From Melioribacteraceae bacterium (GTDB lineage: Bacteria > Bacteroidota > Ignavibacteria > Ignavibacteriales > Melioribacteraceae): a stretch of 64,000 nt of DNA. Location of the stretch: the NCBI GenBank assembly GCA_035362835.1, contig DAOSDY010000004.1:186001-250000 (forward strand), read 5' to 3'. Made by a program: the position numbers and the translations under genes. The notes under the pieces were generated by a model that saw only the letters and a list, made by a program, of their open reading frames with translations, did no database searches and was not told the origin of the DNA. Of the stretch, positions 10,247 to 21,138 are shown piece after piece. Every line of letters begins with the position of its first letter. Positions within the stretch are counted from its first letter, which is position 1.

Positions 10247-10816
10247 ATGAAAAAGACTGTTCTTGATTACGCACTAAAAATTCGCCTTCCATTAACTTTA
10301 TTTGTAATTGCTGCAACGTTTGTGCTAACCTATTATATCTCCAGGCCCGAAAGGGACGGAATCGGTCATGCACCCGAACAGCCGATTAAATTCTCACATA
10401 AACTTCATGCCGGTACTATGGCTATCGACTGTCAGTATTGTCATACTGAAGTTGCTAAAGGAAGACATGCTACTATCCCTTCGGTAAATATCTGCATGAA
10501 TTGTCATTCGGTTGCACGTAAGGATAAACCGGAAATTGTAAAATTAACTCAATACTACGAGGAAGGTAAACCCGTTCCATGGAAGAGAATTCATAAGGTC
10601 CCCGACTATGCGTATTTCAACCACAGCGTACATGTTAATAAAGGGATCGATTGTGCTAGCTGTCATGGTGATCTAAAAGAAATGGAAGTTGTTAGCCAGG
10701 TAAGGCAGTTTACTATGAATGCGTGCCTCGATTGCCATAGAGAACCGCATAAGAATCTTCCTTATCTGGAAAACGTTAACATTGGTCCCGATAATTGTGC
10801 TGCTTGTCATCGGTAA
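10247..10816 (+). CDS. actA: Alternative Complex III subunit ActA, pentahaem cytochrome c
   Basis: Membrane-anchored c-type cytochrome that passes electrons through the quinol:cytochrome c oxidoreductase ACIII on the periplasmic side. 189 residues: an N-terminal transmembrane helix at about 14-33, then five CxxCH haem sites (CQYCH, CMNCH, CASCH, CLDCH, CAACH) with extra histidines (FSHKLH, FNHSVH) suited to bis-His ligation. It is the first gene of the act cluster, in the order known from Rhodothermus-type ACIII. The ATG follows a short A/G-rich stretch. Confidence 0.92.
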   Translation: MKKTVLDYALKIRLPLTLFVIAATFVLTYYISRPERDGIGHAPEQPIKFSHKLHAGTMAIDCQYCHTEVAKGRHATIPSVNICMNCHSVARKDKPEIVKLTQYYEEGKPVPWKRIHKVPDYAYFNHSVHVNKGIDCASCHGDLKEMEVVSQVRQFTMNACLDCHREPHKNLPYLENVNIGPDNCAACHR

Positions 10817-10834
10817 TTCTACAAGGATTTAATT

Positions 10835-11008
10835 ATGGATATTAAAAAAATTGGTAGAAAAGTTTTTGTAGGCAGATTGGGTAAAGGTGCTTTCTTCGCA
10901 TTTTTGGCATCCGTATTACCTTTAAAAATATTTGCTTCGTACAAACCGGAACAGAAAATTGATATAAAAATTCATCCTTCTGCAGTTAAAAGAAATAACA
11001 AGGTTTAG
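10835..11008 (+). CDS. Small membrane-associated protein between actA and actB (57 aa)
   Basis: A short frame from ATG 10835 to TAG 11006-11008, preceded by ACAAGGATTT as a possible ribosome-binding site. The protein starts MDIKKIGRKVFVGRLGKG, continues with a hydrophobic stretch (AFFAFLASVLPLKIFA) and ends in a basic tail. It fills the actA-actB gap almost exactly (18 and 3 bases either side), which supports real translation. It may be a small accessory subunit or a vestigial Tat-type leader. No homologue is recognised by eye. Confidence 0.6.
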   Translation: MDIKKIGRKVFVGRLGKGAFFAFLASVLPLKIFASYKPEQKIDIKIHPSAVKRNNKV

Positions 11009-11011
11009 GAA

Positions 11012-14000
11012 ATGAACGATAATCGGAATTCTAAGGAAGTAAAAAAAGATTTTTGGAAAAGTCTTAAAGACTACAATAATGATCCGGAAATGATCAGGAT
11101 TAAAGAGAATGAATTTCTCGAAGGTGTTACTAACGAATTTGACGAATCCGGACTTTCAGGAATTTCCAGAAGAAAATTTATCGCACTTCTGTCTGCTTCA
11201 ACAGCATTTGCAGCAACTGCCTGTACCGATTATCGGGATAAAGGCGAAATAATTCCGTACAATAAAAGACCTGAGGAAATACATCCGGGTAAAGCAAACT
11301 ATTATGCTTCAACTTGTAACGGTTGCGCTAATACCTGCGGGATTCTTGTAAAGACAAGAGAGGGGAGACCTATTAAAATTGATGGTAACCCCGATCACCC
11401 CGTAAATAAAGGGAAATTATGTTCAAAAGGTCAGGCCGGAATTCTAAATCTCTATGATCCCGAACGTTTAAAAGAGCCAATGTCGGGCGGCAGAAAATCC
11501 GATTGGAAAAGTATTGATGCTGAGATAATCAGTTATCTGAATGATTCTAAAATATCGAATAAAGAAATTGCTCTTATTTGCGGGACGGTTGTCTCACCAA
11601 CGGTTAAAAATCTTTTTGATGATTTTTCCAGAATTTATCCGAATACAAAAATTTATCCTATAGAACTAACCGGCGACCGTATAAGACGTGAAGCGTGGTT
11701 CGATTCTTACGGTACATATGATTATCCGGCCTTTAAACTTGATGAAGCAGAAGTTATTCTCTCCCTCGATTCAGATTTCCTTGGTGTTGAAGGAAATTAT
11801 ATTGAGAATATGCAAAAGTATACAACAAGGCGCGAATCTGTTGATAAATTGAATTTTAACCGGCTCTATGTTGCCGAGGGCAGATTGAGCGCTACAGGAA
11901 TGATGGCCGATTACAGAATTCCCATTTCTCCTGATAAGCAGTATCAGTTTGTATTGATGTTGATTAAGGAATTAGTGAAATCAGGGTCATCGGTTAATCT
12001 TGGGAATGAAGCATTATCAATAATTAATAATACTTCAGTCCAGGTAAATGCTGATAAACAGAAAATCGCTCACCTTATTAGAGACCTTAATTCTAATCGT
12101 GGAAAGTCAATTGTTATTGCGGGCGATACGTTGCCTAAAGAGGTTCATATAGCTGTAAATATGTTAAATGAAATACTGGGCAATACAACACTCTTTGATT
12201 TTTCGAAATCATTTAAATCAGTTTTACCTTTTGCTGCTCCTGATCAGATCTCCCGGTTGATAGATTCAATGAATAACGGAAATGTCGGCGTTGTTATTCA
12301 TCTCGACTCTAATCCTGTATTTATTCTACCGCCTGATTACGGCTACCAAGCCGCGCTGAAAAAGGTTACTGCTACAGTTGCATTGACCGAATCGGAAAAT
12401 GAAACCTCTACTCTTTGCAAATATTCTTTGCCGGTCAATAATCAGCTTGAAAGCTGGGGCGACTCAAATAACCGCTACGGAGTTTACAGCCTGCAGCAGC
12501 CTGTTATTTCACCTTTATTCAACACAAGACAAAAGGAATCTGTCTTGTTAACATGGATTTCTGGCGATGCCGCTTCTTATAATGATGATCTTTATCATAA
12601 ATATCTGATAAATTATTTTAATCAGAATATTTTCACCAAAGCGAACAGCATGGCAGATCAGAAATCTTTCTGGTATTCCGCACTGCACGACGGAGTTGTT
12701 CTGTTTTCTGAGAACAAAAATAGAACTCCGTTTAATTCAGGTGCTTTCAAAATTCGGAAAGAGTCAGATCGTGAAAAAGGATTTACTGTTCATCTCACGG
12801 AAAGTTATTTCCTTGGCGACGGCCGCTTTGCAAATAACGGATGGCTTCAGGAAGTACCTCATCCGGTAAGCAAAATCACATGGGATAATTATGCGGCATT
12901 GTCTCCTTCAACAGCCGTAAGTCTCGACGTAGAGATGAATGATCTGATCGAAATATCAGTGAACAGAAAAGTTCTGCAATTACCTGTTATGGTTCAGCCG
13001 GGTATGTCGGATTCTACTATAAACATTGAACTTGGATACGGAAGAACCGTAATTGGTGATGTTGGTAAAAACGTCGGAATCAATCCTGTCCAGTTTATGT
13101 CGAAGAATAATATCGATTCACCTTTTGTCTACACTAATGCTACTGTAAGAAAAGTTGAAGGGAAACACAAATTAGTGTCTACGCAGGAACATCATTCCCT
13201 CGACGATACTTTTGTGAAAGATTTTCACAGGATCAGAAAGATTATTCAGGAAGGAACCGTGGAAAACTATCAGAAAGATCCTCACTTCCTTCATGCCAAT
13301 AAACATGAAATCTTTGGAATCACAAGAGAGCATAAATACACCGGCGTTAAATGGGCTATGTCGATCGACCTTAATAAATGTACCGGTTGTACTGCGTGTG
13401 TTACTTCATGTAACGTAGAAAATAATATTCCTGTTGTCGGTAAAGATCAGGTTGAGAAGGGACGCGAAATGCACTGGATGCGCCTCGATCGGTACTACTC
13501 CGGAACACCGGATGACCCGGTTGTAAGCAACCAGCCGATGTTGTGCCAGCATTGCGATAACGCTCCTTGCGAAAATGTATGCCCTGTTAATGCTACGAAT
13601 CACAGCCCGGATGGTCTGAACCAGATGGCCTACAATCGTTGTGTCGGTACACGTTACTGCTCGAACAACTGTCCCTATAAAGTTAGAAGATATAATTTCT
13701 TCGATTTCCGCGATCACTTTGCCGATGAATACTATCAGAACAACCTTACTTCATTGATTAATAATCCCGAAGTAACTGTCCGGTCACGAGGAGTAATGGA
13801 GAAATGTACTTTCTGCGTACAAAGAATTATGGAAGCCCGTTCCAATGCTATCACCGAAGGAAGAGAACTCAAAGGTACTGATGTAGTTACAGCTTGCCAG
13901 CAGGCTTGCCCGACTAACGCAATCGTATTTGGCGATTCGAATGACCCTGAATCAAAAATCTCGAAATTAAGAGAACACAACCTGGCCTATCACGTTCTCG

Positions 14001-14071
14001 AGGAATTGAATATTAAACCTAATGTTACATATATAGCAAAACTTAGAAATACTCATCCGGAGGGCAATTAG
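11012..14071 (+). CDS. actB: Alternative Complex III subunit ActB, molybdopterin-oxidoreductase-like Fe-S protein
   Basis: Large periplasmic iron-sulfur subunit of ACIII, 1019 residues. The N-terminal two-thirds resembles the catalytic subunit of molybdopterin oxidoreductases (CNGCANTCG and [11 protein letters not shown] near residues 105-145), which in ACIII is known to lack the Mo cofactor. The C-terminal third from about residue 790 is a NrfC-like four-cluster domain: [38 protein letters not shown], then CTFCVQRI and [11 protein letters not shown] Tat-like segment, [12 protein letters not shown], lies near residues 52-63. It overlaps actC by one base (TAGTG). Confidence 0.94.
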   Translation: MNDNRNSKEVKKDFWKSLKDYNNDPEMIRIKENEFLEGVTNEFDESGLSGISRRKFIALLSASTAFAATACTDYRDKGEIIPYNKRPEEIHPGKANYYASTCNGCANTCGILVKTREGRPIKIDGNPDHPVNKGKLCSKGQAGILNLYDPERLKEPMSGGRKSDWKSIDAEIISYLNDSKISNKEIALICGTVVSPTVKNLFDDFSRIYPNTKIYPIELTGDRIRREAWFDSYGTYDYPAFKLDEAEVILSLDSDFLGVEGNYIENMQKYTTRRESVDKLNFNRLYVAEGRLSATGMMADYRIPISPDKQYQFVLMLIKELVKSGSSVNLGNEALSIINNTSVQVNADKQKIAHLIRDLNSNRGKSIVIAGDTLPKEVHIAVNMLNEILGNTTLFDFSKSFKSVLPFAAPDQISRLIDSMNNGNVGVVIHLDSNPVFILPPDYGYQAALKKVTATVALTESENETSTLCKYSLPVNNQLESWGDSNNRYGVYSLQQPVISPLFNTRQKESVLLTWISGDAASYNDDLYHKYLINYFNQNIFTKANSMADQKSFWYSALHDGVVLFSENKNRTPFNSGAFKIRKESDREKGFTVHLTESYFLGDGRFANNGWLQEVPHPVSKITWDNYAALSPSTAVSLDVEMNDLIEISVNRKVLQLPVMVQPGMSDSTINIELGYGRTVIGDVGKNVGINPVQFMSKNNIDSPFVYTNATVRKVEGKHKLVSTQEHHSLDDTFVKDFHRIRKIIQEGTVENYQKDPHFLHANKHEIFGITREHKYTGVKWAMSIDLNKCTGCTACVTSCNVENNIPVVGKDQVEKGREMHWMRLDRYYSGTPDDPVVSNQPMLCQHCDNAPCENVCPVNATNHSPDGLNQMAYNRCVGTRYCSNNCPYKVRRYNFFDFRDHFADEYYQNNLTSLINNPEVTVRSRGVMEKCTFCVQRIMEARSNAITEGRELKGTDVVTACQQACPTNAIVFGDSNDPESKISKLREHNLAYHVLEELNIKPNVTYIAKLRNTHPEGN

Positions 14072-15438
14072 TGAGTTTCATCGACTATAGTCAGGAATTA
14101 TCTGTTGTTGAAGGGAAACCGCCGTTACGTTCCCTTGATGATTTGATTTCAAAACCGTTAGAGACCAGACCGGATAAAAAATTTTACATCGCGCTTTCAA
14201 TTACTCTTTCGATGCTTGGACTTTTTGTAATTGGTCTCGGATTAACATTCTGGTACGGCGTTGGAATGTGGGGTAATAACAACCCTGTAGGATGGGCGTT
14301 CGATATTGTTAACTTCGTCTTCTGGGTCGGTATCGGTCATGCAGGCACCTTGATCTCGGCAATTCTTTTTCTCTTCCGTCAGAAGTGGAGAACCGGTATC
14401 GCCAGGTTTGCTGAAGGTATGACGATATTTGCTGTTATGACTGCCTTACTATTCCCTTTGATACACGTTGGTCGTCCCTGGCTGGACGGGTGGTTAATGC
14501 CGTATCCTAATCAGCACGGCTTATGGGTGAATTTTACTTCGCCTTTGCTTTGGGATGTGTTTGCGGTATCGACCTATTTCCTTGTATCACTAATTTTCTG
14601 GTATGTGGGATTAATACCTGATTTCGCTACATTAAGGGAAAGAACTTCCGGAAAAATTAAAAAAGTAATCTATTCTACTTTCAGTCTCGGATGGAGATTC
14701 TCAAACCGGCACTGGCAGCATTATGAAATGGTCTATTTAATACTTGCCGGATTTGCCACTCCGCTTGTACTTTCGGTTCACACAATAGTAAGTTTCGACT
14801 TTGCCGTTTCAATTCTTCCCGGCTGGCATACAACAATTTTCCCTCCGTACTTTGTTGCCGGCGCTGTCTTCTCCGGATTCGCGATGGTTCAAAATGTTCT
14901 GATCTTTGTCCGCAAAATTTTTAACTATGAACATATTATTACCCTCGATACACTCGAGAAAATGAACAAAATAATGCTCGTAACCGGTTCAATGGTTGGA
15001 TATGCTTATGCAATGGAATTCTTTATTGCATGGTACAGCGGCGTTCAGCCCGAACAGTTCACTTTTCTTAACCGTGCTTTCGGTCCATATGCATGGGCTT
15101 ACTGGATAATGGTATCATGTAATGTCATCACTCCACAGCTCTTCTGGTTCAAAAAGATTAGAAGATCTATACCTGTTATGTTTGTCGTTGCTGTATTCGT
15201 TAATGTCGGAATGTGGTTCGAGAGATTTGTAATAGTTGTTACATCCTTATCCAGAGATTACCTCCCGTCAAGCTGGGCATACTATACACCAACATTAGTA
15301 GACGCGATGATATTGCTCGGAAGTTTCGGATTTTTCTTCACCTGGATCTTATTATTTACTAAAGCATTACCAGTTGTTTCAATTGCAGAAGTTAAAGCAG
15401 TCGTAGATGATGCTCAACCTACTCATAAGGATCATTGA
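14071..15438 (+). CDS. actC: Alternative Complex III subunit ActC (NrfD-like quinol-binding membrane subunit)
   Basis: Polytopic NrfD/PsrC-family protein, 455 residues with about ten hydrophobic helices, expected to bind menaquinol near the periplasmic face. Features seen are [26 protein letters not shown] and [20 protein letters not shown], segments typical of ActC. The GTG start overlaps the actB stop, implying translational coupling. It is a paralogue of ActF downstream. Confidence 0.93.
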   Translation: MSFIDYSQELSVVEGKPPLRSLDDLISKPLETRPDKKFYIALSITLSMLGLFVIGLGLTFWYGVGMWGNNNPVGWAFDIVNFVFWVGIGHAGTLISAILFLFRQKWRTGIARFAEGMTIFAVMTALLFPLIHVGRPWLDGWLMPYPNQHGLWVNFTSPLLWDVFAVSTYFLVSLIFWYVGLIPDFATLRERTSGKIKKVIYSTFSLGWRFSNRHWQHYEMVYLILAGFATPLVLSVHTIVSFDFAVSILPGWHTTIFPPYFVAGAVFSGFAMVQNVLIFVRKIFNYEHIITLDTLEKMNKIMLVTGSMVGYAYAMEFFIAWYSGVQPEQFTFLNRAFGPYAWAYWIMVSCNVITPQLFWFKKIRRSIPVMFVVAVFVNVGMWFERFVIVVTSLSRDYLPSSWAYYTPTLVDAMILLGSFGFFFTWILLFTKALPVVSIAEVKAVVDDAQPTHKDH

Positions 15439-15440
15439 TA

Positions 15441-16580
15441 ATGAGTGATAAGATATTATATAGCTATACCGGTATCTTCGATACACCCGATGAAATAATC
15501 CATGCCGCCGGAAAAGCCTCGGAACATGGATTTGAAAAGTACGATGTTCATACACCGTACCCGCTGCACGGTATGAATAAGGCTATGAAACTACCGCCTT
15601 CCAAACTCGGCTATGTTGCTCTCGTAGTTGGTCTGTCCGGTGCTCTGGCCGCTCTACTTTTAATGTTCTGGATGTCTGCTGTCGATTACCCGATTGTCAT
15701 CGGTGGAAAACCGTTCTTTTCATTCCCAGCGTATGTACCGGTGATGTTCGAAGTTACCGTTCTATCGGCTTCGATTGCTACGGTTCTTACAATGCTTTTT
15801 GTTTTCTTTAAATTGCCTAACAATGCTCATCCACTTCATGATACTGATTATATGAAAAAGGTAGCATCCGATAAGTACGGTATTAGTATCCAGGCCGAGG
15901 ATAAACTATTCTCAGAATCCTCCGTCCAGAAATTCCTTAACGAGTGCGGTGCCAAAGAAATAACGGCTGTCTATTACGATAACGATGAGATTGCTCATAA
16001 ACACAAAATACTCGAACCTAAGTTTATCGCCTTCCTCCTCTTTACTGCTTTTCTTACATCAGGTGTAACATATTTCACTCTTAATAAATTACTCTTTATG
16101 CCCCCGTTCGATTGGATGATGGAACAGGCAAAACTCAATCCTCAATCAGTTTCTGAGGTATTTTCTGACGGCTTCGGTATGAGAAAACCCGTTGAAGGAA
16201 CTATCGCCAGAGGATTCACTCCGTATCAGTTCGCCGGTCAGCCGGAAGTTGCTGAAGCCAATCTTGTCAACCCTATCCCAGTTTCGAAAGAAGTGCTCGA
16301 ATTAGGCCAGCAGAAATATGATACATTCTGCAGTCCCTGTCACGGTTATTACGGGGAAGGGGATAGCCGATTGAGAGGCCAATTCCCGAATCCTCCTTCT
16401 CTTCATTCCGAAAAGATTAGATCCTGGAAAGACGGACGGATTTTTCATGTTATTACAGACGGACAGAATATTATGCCCTCATATTCTGGTCAACTTACGG
16501 TTGAAGAAAGGTGGGCTGTCGTTCACTACACAAGAGTTTTACAAAGAGCGCTAAATGCTAAGGAGTCTGACTTACAATGA
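15441..16580 (+). CDS. ActD-ActE fusion: DUF3341 membrane domain joined to monohaem cytochrome c
   Basis: 379 residues from the ATG at 15441, preferred over a TTG two codons upstream. Residues about 1-185 are ActD (DUF3341): a soluble start YSYTGIFDTPDEI, two transmembrane helices and a soluble region ending NECGAKEITAVYYD. A third hydrophobic helix near 200-220 leads into a cytochrome c domain with one CSPCH haem site (about residue 289), GQFPNPPSLH and an axial-type Met in NIMPSYSGQL. In other ACIII operons ActD and ActE are normally separate genes. Here they are one uninterrupted frame, placed between actC and actF as expected for D and E. It overlaps actF by 4 bases. Confidence 0.88.
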   Translation: MSDKILYSYTGIFDTPDEIIHAAGKASEHGFEKYDVHTPYPLHGMNKAMKLPPSKLGYVALVVGLSGALAALLLMFWMSAVDYPIVIGGKPFFSFPAYVPVMFEVTVLSASIATVLTMLFVFFKLPNNAHPLHDTDYMKKVASDKYGISIQAEDKLFSESSVQKFLNECGAKEITAVYYDNDEIAHKHKILEPKFIAFLLFTAFLTSGVTYFTLNKLLFMPPFDWMMEQAKLNPQSVSEVFSDGFGMRKPVEGTIARGFTPYQFAGQPEVAEANLVNPIPVSKEVLELGQQKYDTFCSPCHGYYGEGDSRLRGQFPNPPSLHSEKIRSWKDGRIFHVITDGQNIMPSYSGQLTVEERWAVVHYTRVLQRALNAKESDLQ

Positions 16581-17764
16581 GTTCAACTCAAAATGTAGAT
16601 TATCAGAAAAAAGATTTACCGGGAAAATTGAGAATTGCCGGACAGGTTTTATTTGTAATTGGTCTGTTAGGTGTTGCAGCAGCATATCTGGTAGATGGGT
16701 CACGTGCGGCGTTCAATAACATTATTATGTTAATGTTCCTTACCAGTATCGGCCTCGGATCCTTATTTCTTGTGGCTGTTGAATATGTCGCTGGTGCTGT
16801 CTGGAGTACTCCGTTTAGAAGAATTCCGGAAATTCTCTCTTCTGTATTGCTTGTCCTTCCTGTTGTAGTAATTCCCTTACTCTTTAAATTAGGTGATATC
16901 TTTCACTGGATGCATCCCGAGGTTGTTGAAGCAGATAAAATTCTAAAAGGGAAAGCTCCCTATCTTAATACTGAGTTTTTTATCGTAAGAGTTGCCTTAT
17001 TCATGATTTTGTGGATTGTCTTCTATTTTTTCATTACTAGAAATTCCAGGAAACAGGATTCATCCTTCGATCAGACTCTTACAAAGACAAACATAAAACT
17101 CTCTGCTGCGTTTATTCCTGTATTCGGGATTACGATTTCGTTCTCGGCATTTGACTGGTTAATGAGCCTCGAACCCCATTGGTTCTCAACAATTTTCGGG
17201 GTTTATTATTTCTCCGGATCGATCCTGGCTGCTTTTGCCGCCGTAACACTGATAGTAGTATGGTTGAATGAAAACGGGTACCTTGTTAAAGGATTAACCA
17301 ATGATCATTATTACTCGCTCGGTGCCTTCATGTTTGCTTTCACAAATTTCTGGGCTTATATCGCATTCAGTCAGTTCCTGCTTATCTGGTATGCTAATCT
17401 TCCGGAAGAGACTTTCTGGTTTCTCCAGAGATGGGAGGGTAACTGGATGTATGTCTCTATCGGATTAATATTTATCCGCTTCGCTATTCCGTATTTCGGA
17501 TTACTTACTCAGCCGTCCAAAATGGATCCTAAGAGATTGATGATTATGTCTGTCTGGCTCCTTTTTGCTCATCTCTATGATCTCTATTGGCTGGCAATGC
17601 CGAATTACAGTAAGGTAGGGGCTCTGTTCGGATGGATCGAACTCGCTTTCCCGATGCTTTCCATTGGTGTTGTTATTCTGCTCTTTGTAAATCTATCTAA
17701 GAAAAATAATTTAGTGCCGGTAGGCGACCCCAAACTTAAAAGGGGAATTGATTTCAGATTATAA
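16577..17764 (+). CDS. actF: Alternative Complex III subunit ActF (second NrfD-like subunit)
   Basis: Ten-helix membrane protein of 395 residues, paralogous to ActC. Motifs include FDWLMSLEPHWFSTIFGVYYFSG written as two parts here (FDWLMSLEPHW, then FSTIFGVYYFSG) and FTNFWAYIAFSQFLLIWYAN, which are conserved in the quinone-binding subunit 2 group of ACIII. Its start overlaps the end of the ActD-ActE fusion. It probably takes part in quinol binding or in coupling to proton movement. Confidence 0.92.
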   Translation: MSSTQNVDYQKKDLPGKLRIAGQVLFVIGLLGVAAAYLVDGSRAAFNNIIMLMFLTSIGLGSLFLVAVEYVAGAVWSTPFRRIPEILSSVLLVLPVVVIPLLFKLGDIFHWMHPEVVEADKILKGKAPYLNTEFFIVRVALFMILWIVFYFFITRNSRKQDSSFDQTLTKTNIKLSAAFIPVFGITISFSAFDWLMSLEPHWFSTIFGVYYFSGSILAAFAAVTLIVVWLNENGYLVKGLTNDHYYSLGAFMFAFTNFWAYIAFSQFLLIWYANLPEETFWFLQRWEGNWMYVSIGLIFIRFAIPYFGLLTQPSKMDPKRLMIMSVWLLFAHLYDLYWLAMPNYSKVGALFGWIELAFPMLSIGVVILLFVNLSKKNNLVPVGDPKLKRGIDFRL

Positions 17765-17776
17765 AATTTTTGAATT

Positions 17777-18700
17777 ATGGAAAAACAGAAAATCCGCGAC
17801 GAAATAGACTTTAAAGAATTACTTAAATCACCGCTGAGATTATACGGATGGTTCTTTGTCTATTTCTTTGTCATCCTTCTTGCATTCGGAATCTTTTTCG
17901 GGCATAAACTTATTCAAATCTCCTTTAACGAACAGAACGTTAGCGCTCCCGATATCTCGAACATAAAACTTGATCTCGATGAAAAGAAGGGCGGAATTAC
18001 TCCCGCTGTTGATCTTAACTCGGTCAAGAATCCGACGGCTGAATTGATTGCGAAGGGGAAAGAACTCTACGATGCTAATTGCAAATCCTGTCATGGTGAT
18101 AGCGGACTCGGAGATGGCCCGGCCGGACTTTTATTGAATCCTAAGCCGAGAAATTTTCATGAGACCGAGGGATGGACTGTCGGAAGAACCCTGGATGCTC
18201 TTTATAAAACTCTGCAGGAGGGGATACTTTCGCGGGGAATGGCAGCTTATGAATATCTTCCGCCTTCAGACCGGTTCAACATAATCCATTATATAAGAAC
18301 CTTAGCAGATTATCCGGAGATTACAGATGAACAGATTGAGCAGCTTAATGCTCAGTATAATCTCTCAGCCGGTACAGTTCAGCCTAACCAGATTCCAGTT
18401 GAAAAAGCTATCAGCAAAATACTTGATGAAAATCTGGATATTCAAGCCAGAATCGCTGTTGCTAAAACAAGAATTGAGGAATCAAAATCGGATCAGGGAG
18501 CAGCCCTGCTCCTATCATATTCGAATAGTCTGGATCGGATTCTCTATTCTTTTGCGGGTAGCAGTTTCGGTTCATTCGAAAAATATCATCAATTTGTAAA
18601 AAATGCTCCTTTGAATTTCGGTTTTAATCCTTCAATTGTTCGAGTAACTGATTCGGAAATGCGGTCGATTTACGAATATCTGAATTCAATCATGATTTAG
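17777..18700 (+). CDS. Membrane-anchored monohaem cytochrome c of the ACIII-oxidase cluster
   Basis: 307 residues: one transmembrane helix near residues 28-47, then a class I cytochrome c domain with CKSCHG at about 98, PKPRNFH, and a Met ligand candidate in LSRGMAAY. The C-terminal 130 residues are largely helical and unassigned. Placed between actF and sco, it is a plausible electron carrier from ACIII to the oxidase. Sometimes such cytochromes are counted as an extra ACIII subunit; I cannot decide. Confidence 0.82.
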   Translation: MEKQKIRDEIDFKELLKSPLRLYGWFFVYFFVILLAFGIFFGHKLIQISFNEQNVSAPDISNIKLDLDEKKGGITPAVDLNSVKNPTAELIAKGKELYDANCKSCHGDSGLGDGPAGLLLNPKPRNFHETEGWTVGRTLDALYKTLQEGILSRGMAAYEYLPPSDRFNIIHYIRTLADYPEITDEQIEQLNAQYNLSAGTVQPNQIPVEKAISKILDENLDIQARIAVAKTRIEESKSDQGAALLLSYSNSLDRILYSFAGSSFGSFEKYHQFVKNAPLNFGFNPSIVRVTDSEMRSIYEYLNSIMI

Positions 18701-18709
18701 TGAATAGAA

Positions 18710-19486
18710 ATGAAACTAATTAGAAAAATTAACCTAACCTCTTTTATCGTAATGAGTTTCGTCTTTTACCTGACAAGTATTAATGGTCAGAATCCAATAG
18801 AGGTTGGAATTGATGAAAAACTCGGCAACTATCTCCCTCTGGATCTTAAATTTATCTCCAGCGAGGGAGAGGAGAAGACTCTTAAAGAATTGATCGATCG
18901 GCCTGTGCTCCTGGCTCTGGTCTATTATGAGTGCCCGGGTATCTGCAGTCCGCTGCTTAATGAACTTTCCTGGACAATCGATAAAGTTCAGCTTGAACCG
19001 GGTGATGATTTCAGAATTATTGCTGTCAGCTTCGATCACAGGGAAACACCTGAAATCTCTTCAAAGTGGAAAAAGAATTATCTTCAAACCCTTAAACGTC
19101 CTTTCAATCCTGCTGACTGGATTTTCCTTACAGGGGATTCGGTCAATATTAAAAAGTTGACTGATGCCGCAGGATTTTATTTTAAGAAAAGTGATGATGG
19201 TCAGTACATCCATGCCGGTGCCGTCTTAACTATTTCACCGGACGGGAAAATTTCACGTTATCTGTTCGGAAATACATTTAATCCGTTCGATGTTAAAATG
19301 GCTCTTATCGATGCCAAAGCCGGTAAGACCAATCCGACTATTTCCAAAGTCCTCCAGTTCTGTTTCAGTTACGACCCTGAAGGAAGACAGTATACTTTAA
19401 ATGTTACCAGAATTATAGGTTCGGTTATGCTGATTGGTGTTGGAATATTTCTGGTTGTTTTATTGAGAAAGAAAAAAAAAGAATGA
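18710..19486 (+). CDS. Sco1/SenC/PrrC family copper chaperone
   Basis: Thioredoxin-fold protein that delivers copper to, or reduces, the CuA site of cytochrome oxidase subunit II. The metal motif CPGIC (CxxxC) is in YYECPGICSPLLNEL, and the distal His is in YIHAGAVLTI. It has an N-terminal signal/anchor and, less usually, a C-terminal transmembrane helix (VMLIGVGIFLVVLL) followed by a lysine-rich tail. It lies 15 bases before the oxidase subunit I gene, which fits the role. Confidence 0.9.
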   Translation: MKLIRKINLTSFIVMSFVFYLTSINGQNPIEVGIDEKLGNYLPLDLKFISSEGEEKTLKELIDRPVLLALVYYECPGICSPLLNELSWTIDKVQLEPGDDFRIIAVSFDHRETPEISSKWKKNYLQTLKRPFNPADWIFLTGDSVNIKKLTDAAGFYFKKSDDGQYIHAGAVLTISPDGKISRYLFGNTFNPFDVKMALIDAKAGKTNPTISKVLQFCFSYDPEGRQYTLNVTRIIGSVMLIGVGIFLVVLLRKKKKE

Positions 19487-19500
19487 GGGAGTTGAAATAA

Positions 19501-21138
19501 ATGAATAGCGGTAATCCAACCGTAAATGAAAAAAATTTTTATCAGCAGAGTACTAATAAATATTCGGGGATTTTATCCTGGCTCCTTACTACCGATCATA
19601 AAAGAATCGGAATTATGTATGGGATTACAATCATCTTTTTCTTCCTGGTAGGAGTTATTCTCGGCGTTCTGATGCGCCTTGAACTAATTGCACCCGGAAA
19701 AACTATTGTCGAAGCGCAGACATATAATTCGTTGTTTACTCTGCACGGCGTAATAATGATTTTCCTTTTCATCATACCGGGACTGCCGGCAATTTTCGGA
19801 AATTTTTTCCTGCCGATTCAAATAGGCGCGAGGGATGTTGCGTTCCCGCGGTTAAATCTGCTTTCGTATTACGTCTATGTATTTGGTGCGATTCTGGCTC
19901 TTCTGGCTGTTATCTTACCCGGCGGAGCGATTGATACAGGGTGGACATTCTATATTCCTTACAGCGTGCGAAGTAATACAAATGTTTCTCTTCCGCTGCT
20001 GGCCGCATTTATTCTCGGATTCTCATCTATCCTTACCGGATTAAATTTTATTACAACGGTTCATCGTTTAAGAGCCCCGGGGATGACCTTCTTTAAGATG
20101 CCTCTTTTTGTCTGGGCTACCTATGCGACTGCTTGGATACAGATTATTGCTACTCCTGTTGTTGGAATTACAATAGTTCTTGTTATTCTTGAAAGATTGT
20201 TCGGAGTCGGAATTTTTGACCCGGCACTCGGAGGCGATCCTATTCTCTTTCAACACCTGTTCTGGATCTATTCCCATCCGGCTGTATATATTATGATCCT
20301 TCCTGCTATGGGCGTAGTTTCCGAAATAATTCCGACGTTTGCACGCAGAACGATTTTTGGTTATAAAGCTATTGCAATGTCGTCTCTTGCTATTGCGTTT
20401 GTCGGTTATCTCGTCTGGGCACATCATATGTTTACTAGTGGAATGAGCGATACTGCTCGGTGGGTCTTCTCACTACTTACTTTTATTGTAGCGCTCCCAA
20501 GCGGTGTTAAAATTTTTAATTGGGTCGCTACAATGTATAAAGGCTCAATTGATCCTAAGCCGCCTTTCCTATGGGTTATGTCGTTCATTTTTCTTTTCTC
20601 TATCGGCGGTCTTACCGGACTGGTACTCGGCTCTCTTGCAACCGATATTCATGTTCACGATACATATTTTGTTGTTGCGCATTTCCATTTTGTTATGTTC
20701 GGTGGAACCGGAACAATATTTTTTGCAGCTATCCATTACTGGTTCCCGAAAATGTTCGGAAGATTGTATAACGATAAACTTGCCGCTCTTGGTGTCCTCG
20801 GTTTCTTTGTCGGATTTATGATGCTCTACTTCCCGAAATTTATTATGGGTTATATGGGAATGCCTAGAAGATATTACGACTATCTCCCGGAATTTGCCTC
20901 GCTTCAGCTTATCTCGACAATCGGTTCCTGGATTCTTGCCGCAACTATTTTCTTTATAGTCGGCTACCTAATTTACGCTCTTTTAAAAGGTCCAAAGTCC
21001 GGACCTAATCCGTGGGGAGGCGTTACGCTCGAATGGCATATTCAATCACCGCCTACAATGGAAAACTTCAAGGAGATTCCAAAAGTGACACATGAACCGT
21101 ACGATTTCAGTCAGTTGCAGGAGATGAAAAATGAGTAA
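19501..21138 (+). CDS. ctaD: Cytochrome c oxidase subunit I, A2-type
   Basis: Haem-copper oxidase catalytic subunit that reduces oxygen to water at the haem a3-CuB centre. 545 residues, 12+ helices. The low-spin haem ligand is in TLHGVIMIFLF, the CuB/Tyr region in WIYSHPAVYIMILP, and the haem a/a3 histidines in HVHDTYFVVAHFHFVM. YSHP in place of a GHPE-type glutamate is the A2 subfamily signature, common in caa3-type enzymes. It overlaps the subunit III gene by 8 bases. Confidence 0.96.
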   Translation: MNSGNPTVNEKNFYQQSTNKYSGILSWLLTTDHKRIGIMYGITIIFFFLVGVILGVLMRLELIAPGKTIVEAQTYNSLFTLHGVIMIFLFIIPGLPAIFGNFFLPIQIGARDVAFPRLNLLSYYVYVFGAILALLAVILPGGAIDTGWTFYIPYSVRSNTNVSLPLLAAFILGFSSILTGLNFITTVHRLRAPGMTFFKMPLFVWATYATAWIQIIATPVVGITIVLVILERLFGVGIFDPALGGDPILFQHLFWIYSHPAVYIMILPAMGVVSEIIPTFARRTIFGYKAIAMSSLAIAFVGYLVWAHHMFTSGMSDTARWVFSLLTFIVALPSGVKIFNWVATMYKGSIDPKPPFLWVMSFIFLFSIGGLTGLVLGSLATDIHVHDTYFVVAHFHFVMFGGTGTIFFAAIHYWFPKMFGRLYNDKLAALGVLGFFVGFMMLYFPKFIMGYMGMPRRYYDYLPEFASLQLISTIGSWILAATIFFIVGYLIYALLKGPKSGPNPWGGVTLEWHIQSPPTMENFKEIPKVTHEPYDFSQLQEMKNE

